Shown here: piece after piece, positions 13,580 to 15,394 of the stretch
Layout: each line of letters opens with the position of its first letter
Position numbering within the stretch: position 1 is the first letter of the stretch
Source of the DNA: Kiritimatiellia bacterium
GTDB taxonomy: Bacteria; Verrucomicrobiota; Kiritimatiellia; CAIQIC01; Lenti-01
Reading direction: 5' to 3'
Assembly: GCA_018432565.1 (NCBI GenBank)
Contig: JAHDSS010000456.1
Span: 1-15,394, forward strand
Length of the DNA stretch: 15,394 bases
The notes under the pieces: model-generated
Told to the model about the DNA's origin: nothing
The model's database searches: none
What the model saw: only the letters and a program-made list of their open reading frames with translations
Program-made: the position numbers and the translations under genes

Positions 13580-14326
13580 ATGGAAGCGGCGGTGGACATC
13601 CGGGACGGGCGGGAAGAGCTGGCGCATGCGCTGGCGGAGCGGGTGCGGGCGGCGGCGGCGGAGGCCGCGGCGGCGCGCGGGCGCTTTTGCCTGGCCATTC
13701 CGGGCGGATCCGTCCTGGGGCTGCTGGCGGACGGACTGGCGGGGGGGGGCGCGGTGGATGCCCGGGACTGGGAGCTGTTCTGGACCGACGAGCGCGCGGT
13801 GCCGGCGGACGATTCCGACAGCAATGCCCGGGCCGCGCGGGAAACGCTGCTGCCCCGGCTGCGGCTTCCCTCCGGCCGGATTCATCCGATGGAGGGCGGG
13901 CGGGGGGCGGAGGAAGGCGCGCAGGCCTATGAAGCGGAACTGGCGCAGGCCTTCCGGTTGGGCCCGGACGAGTGGCCGCGGTTCGATCTGGTGCTGCTGG
14001 GCGTCGGCGAAGACGGCCATGTGGCGTCGCTGTTTCCCGGCAGCCCCGCGCTGCGGGAAACCCGGCGCCGGGCGGCGGCCGTGCACGACGCCCCCAAGCC
14101 GCCGCCGGACCGCATCACCCTGACGCTGCCGGTGCTGAATCACGCCCGCCAAATCCTCGTGGTCGCGGCGGGCCGGGCCAAGGCGCCGGTCGCCGCGCGC
14201 GTTCTCGCCGGCGGCGATGCCGCCGCCGCGCTGCCGGCGGCCCGGCTGCGGTCCGCCGGCGGCGGCCTGCGCTGGATGCTCGACCGAGCGGCGGCCGCGG
14301 ACCTGGCCGCCAAGGAGACGCCATGA
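13580..14326 (+). CDS. pgl: 6-phosphogluconolactonase
   Basis: This 248-residue cytoplasmic enzyme hydrolyses 6-phosphogluconolactone to 6-phosphogluconate, the second step of the oxidative pentose phosphate pathway. Family marks in order are [44 protein letters not shown] and [14 protein letters not shown], with a normal end ([13 protein letters not shown]). ATG 13580 is chosen because ggaagg lies about 4 bases upstream. An ATG at 13568 in the same frame has no ribosome binding site, and a GTG at 13529 lies inside the second palindrome. The stop overlaps the zwf start as ATGA, so the two genes are coupled and catalyse consecutive steps. Confidence 0.94.
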   Translation: MEAAVDIRDGREELAHALAERVRAAAAEAAAARGRFCLAIPGGSVLGLLADGLAGGGAVDARDWELFWTDERAVPADDSDSNARAARETLLPRLRLPSGRIHPMEGGRGAEEGAQAYEAELAQAFRLGPDEWPRFDLVLLGVGEDGHVASLFPGSPALRETRRRAAAVHDAPKPPPDRITLTLPVLNHARQILVVAAGRAKAPVAARVLAGGDAAAALPAARLRSAGGGLRWMLDRAAAADLAAKETP

Positions 14327-15394
14327 ACCCCGAGATCCCCAACGCTCCCGCCACCAGCATCGTCATCTTCGGCGCCTCCGGTGACCTGACCCGCCGCAAG
14401 CTGATCCCGGCGCTGTACCACAACCGCAAGAAGGGGCGGCTGTGGGACAAGACCCGGATCGTCGGCGTGGCCCGGCGCGACTGGACCGACGAGGGGTTCC
14501 GCGAGCGCCTGCTCGACGGCGTGAAGCAGTTCGGCGGGCGGTTCGACGAGGATACCTGGCGGGATTTCATCCGGCGCGTCCGGTACGTGCGCGGCGATCT
14601 CGAGGAGCCGGGCGATTACGCGGAAGTGGACCGGCGGCTGCGCGGGATCGAAGGCGGCCCCGCCAACCGCCTGTACTACCTGGCGACGGCCCCGGAGCTC
14701 TACGGGCCGGCCTGCGACAGCCTCGCCGCCGCCGGCATGAACGCCGAAACCGAAGGCTGGCGGCGGATCATCATCGAAAAACCCTTCGGCCGCGACCTGG
14801 CTTCGGCGGTCCGGTTGAACCACCGCGTCAACGCGGCCTTCCGCGAACACCAGGTCTATCGCATTGACCACTACCTGGGAAAGGAAACCGCGCAGAACAT
14901 CCTGTTTCTGCGGTTTGCCAACACCCTGTTCGAGCCGGTGTGGAACCGGCGCTATGTCTCCAACGTGCAGATCACCGTGGCCGAAGACGTGGATGTCGGC
15001 AGCCGCGGCGGCTACTACGACACCGCGGGCGTCCTGCGCGACATGTTCCAGAACCACCTCCTGCAGCTGCTGTCGCTGGTGGCGATGGAGCCGCCCGCCT
15101 CGCTGGATGCCAACGCCGTGCGCAACGAAAAAGCCAAGGTGCTCGGCAACCTCCGCCCCGTCCGGCTCGAGGACTCCGTGCGCGCCCAGTACGACGGCTA
15201 CCGGCAGGCGGAGCGCGTCGCGCCCGGTTCGACCACGCCGACCTATGCCGCCCTCAAGCTGCACATTGACAACTGGCGCTGGAAGGGCGTGCCGTTCTAC
15301 CTGCGCTCGGGCAAGGCGCTGGCGGCGCGCACCAGTTCCATCATCGTGGAGTTCCAGGCGCCGCCCGATGTCATGTTCGGCCTCGGCCGCAACC
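14323..15394 (+). CDS. zwf: Glucose-6-phosphate 1-dehydrogenase, N-terminal 357 residues
   Basis: This enzyme oxidises glucose 6-phosphate to 6-phosphogluconolactone with NADP+, supplying NADPH and the substrate of Pgl. The frame is open from ATG 14323 (aaggag ends 5 bases upstream) to the window edge; about 120-150 C-terminal residues are missing compared with the usual 480-510. It has [17 protein letters not shown] (15-31) as the dinucleotide-binding loop, EKPFG (152-156), and the active-site motif RIDHYLGKE (180-188) with H183. [15 protein letters not shown] (237-250 region) carries H245, at the position of the catalytic base. FYLRSGKAL is typical of the substrate domain. It overlaps pgl by 4 bases. 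No sign of damage within the visible part. Confidence 0.96.
   Translation, partial: MNPEIPNAPATSIVIFGASGDLTRRKLIPALYHNRKKGRLWDKTRIVGVARRDWTDEGFRERLLDGVKQFGGRFDEDTWRDFIRRVRYVRGDLEEPGDYAEVDRRLRGIEGGPANRLYYLATAPELYGPACDSLAAAGMNAETEGWRRIIIEKPFGRDLASAVRLNHRVNAAFREHQVYRIDHYLGKETAQNILFLRFANTLFEPVWNRRYVSNVQITVAEDVDVGSRGGYYDTAGVLRDMFQNHLLQLLSLVAMEPPASLDANAVRNEKAKVLGNLRPVRLEDSVRAQYDGYRQAERVAPGSTTPTYAALKLHIDNWRWKGVPFYLRSGKALAARTSSIIVEFQAPPDVMFGLGRN

Overview
This 15.4-kb window is GC-rich chromosomal DNA from a diderm bacterium. Evidence for an outer membrane is a DUF481 beta-barrel protein with a signal peptide; type IV pilin or type II secretion processing is also present. No ribosomal gene or other firm taxonomic marker lies here. 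The very high GC, the simple-repeat intergenic DNA, the PocR/PAS sensor arrays and the gene order suggest the PVC superphylum (Kiritimatiellota, Lentisphaerae or Verrucomicrobia), but that is a low-confidence impression. No tRNA, rRNA, CRISPR array, transposase or prophage gene was seen.

Layout. (1) Positions 1-2026, minus strand: a tightly packed unit aroE (shikimate dehydrogenase), pilD (prepilin peptidase) and an AI-2E-family membrane protein cut by the window edge. Both junctions are 4-base ATGA overlaps. (2) Positions 2027-2949: a 923-base gene-free divergent region. It holds a 33-unit G-rich heptamer array, further purine-rich direct repeats, a hairpin, and then an abruptly AT-rich stretch of helically phased A-tracts leading into ilvB. 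(3) Positions 2950-5210, plus strand: ilvB and ilvN, the large and small subunits of acetohydroxyacid synthase. (4) Positions 5447-6701, plus strand: mscL (mechanosensitive channel, with a short C-terminus) and a DUF481 outer-membrane protein, closed by a strong intrinsic terminator at 6722-6755. (5) Positions 6785-13377, minus strand: a two-gene signalling unit. A 1138-residue PocR plus seven-PAS protein with no visible output domain overlaps by GTGA with a 1059-residue membrane hybrid histidine kinase (sensor domain, PAS, PAS, GAF, HisKA, HATPase, receiver). (6) Positions 13580-15394, plus strand: pgl and zwf (partial), the oxidative pentose phosphate entry, again joined by an ATGA overlap. 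The approximately 200-base divergent region before pgl carries two tandem 19-bp palindromes.

Metabolically the window is housekeeping: aromatic and branched-chain amino-acid synthesis, NADPH generation and osmotic safety. The most unusual parts are the kinase-less PocR/7xPAS sensor coupled to a hybrid kinase, the heptamer array beside phased A-tracts between the aroE and ilvB units, and the paired palindromes in front of pgl-zwf. None of these is proven to be a new system; they are the places to look.
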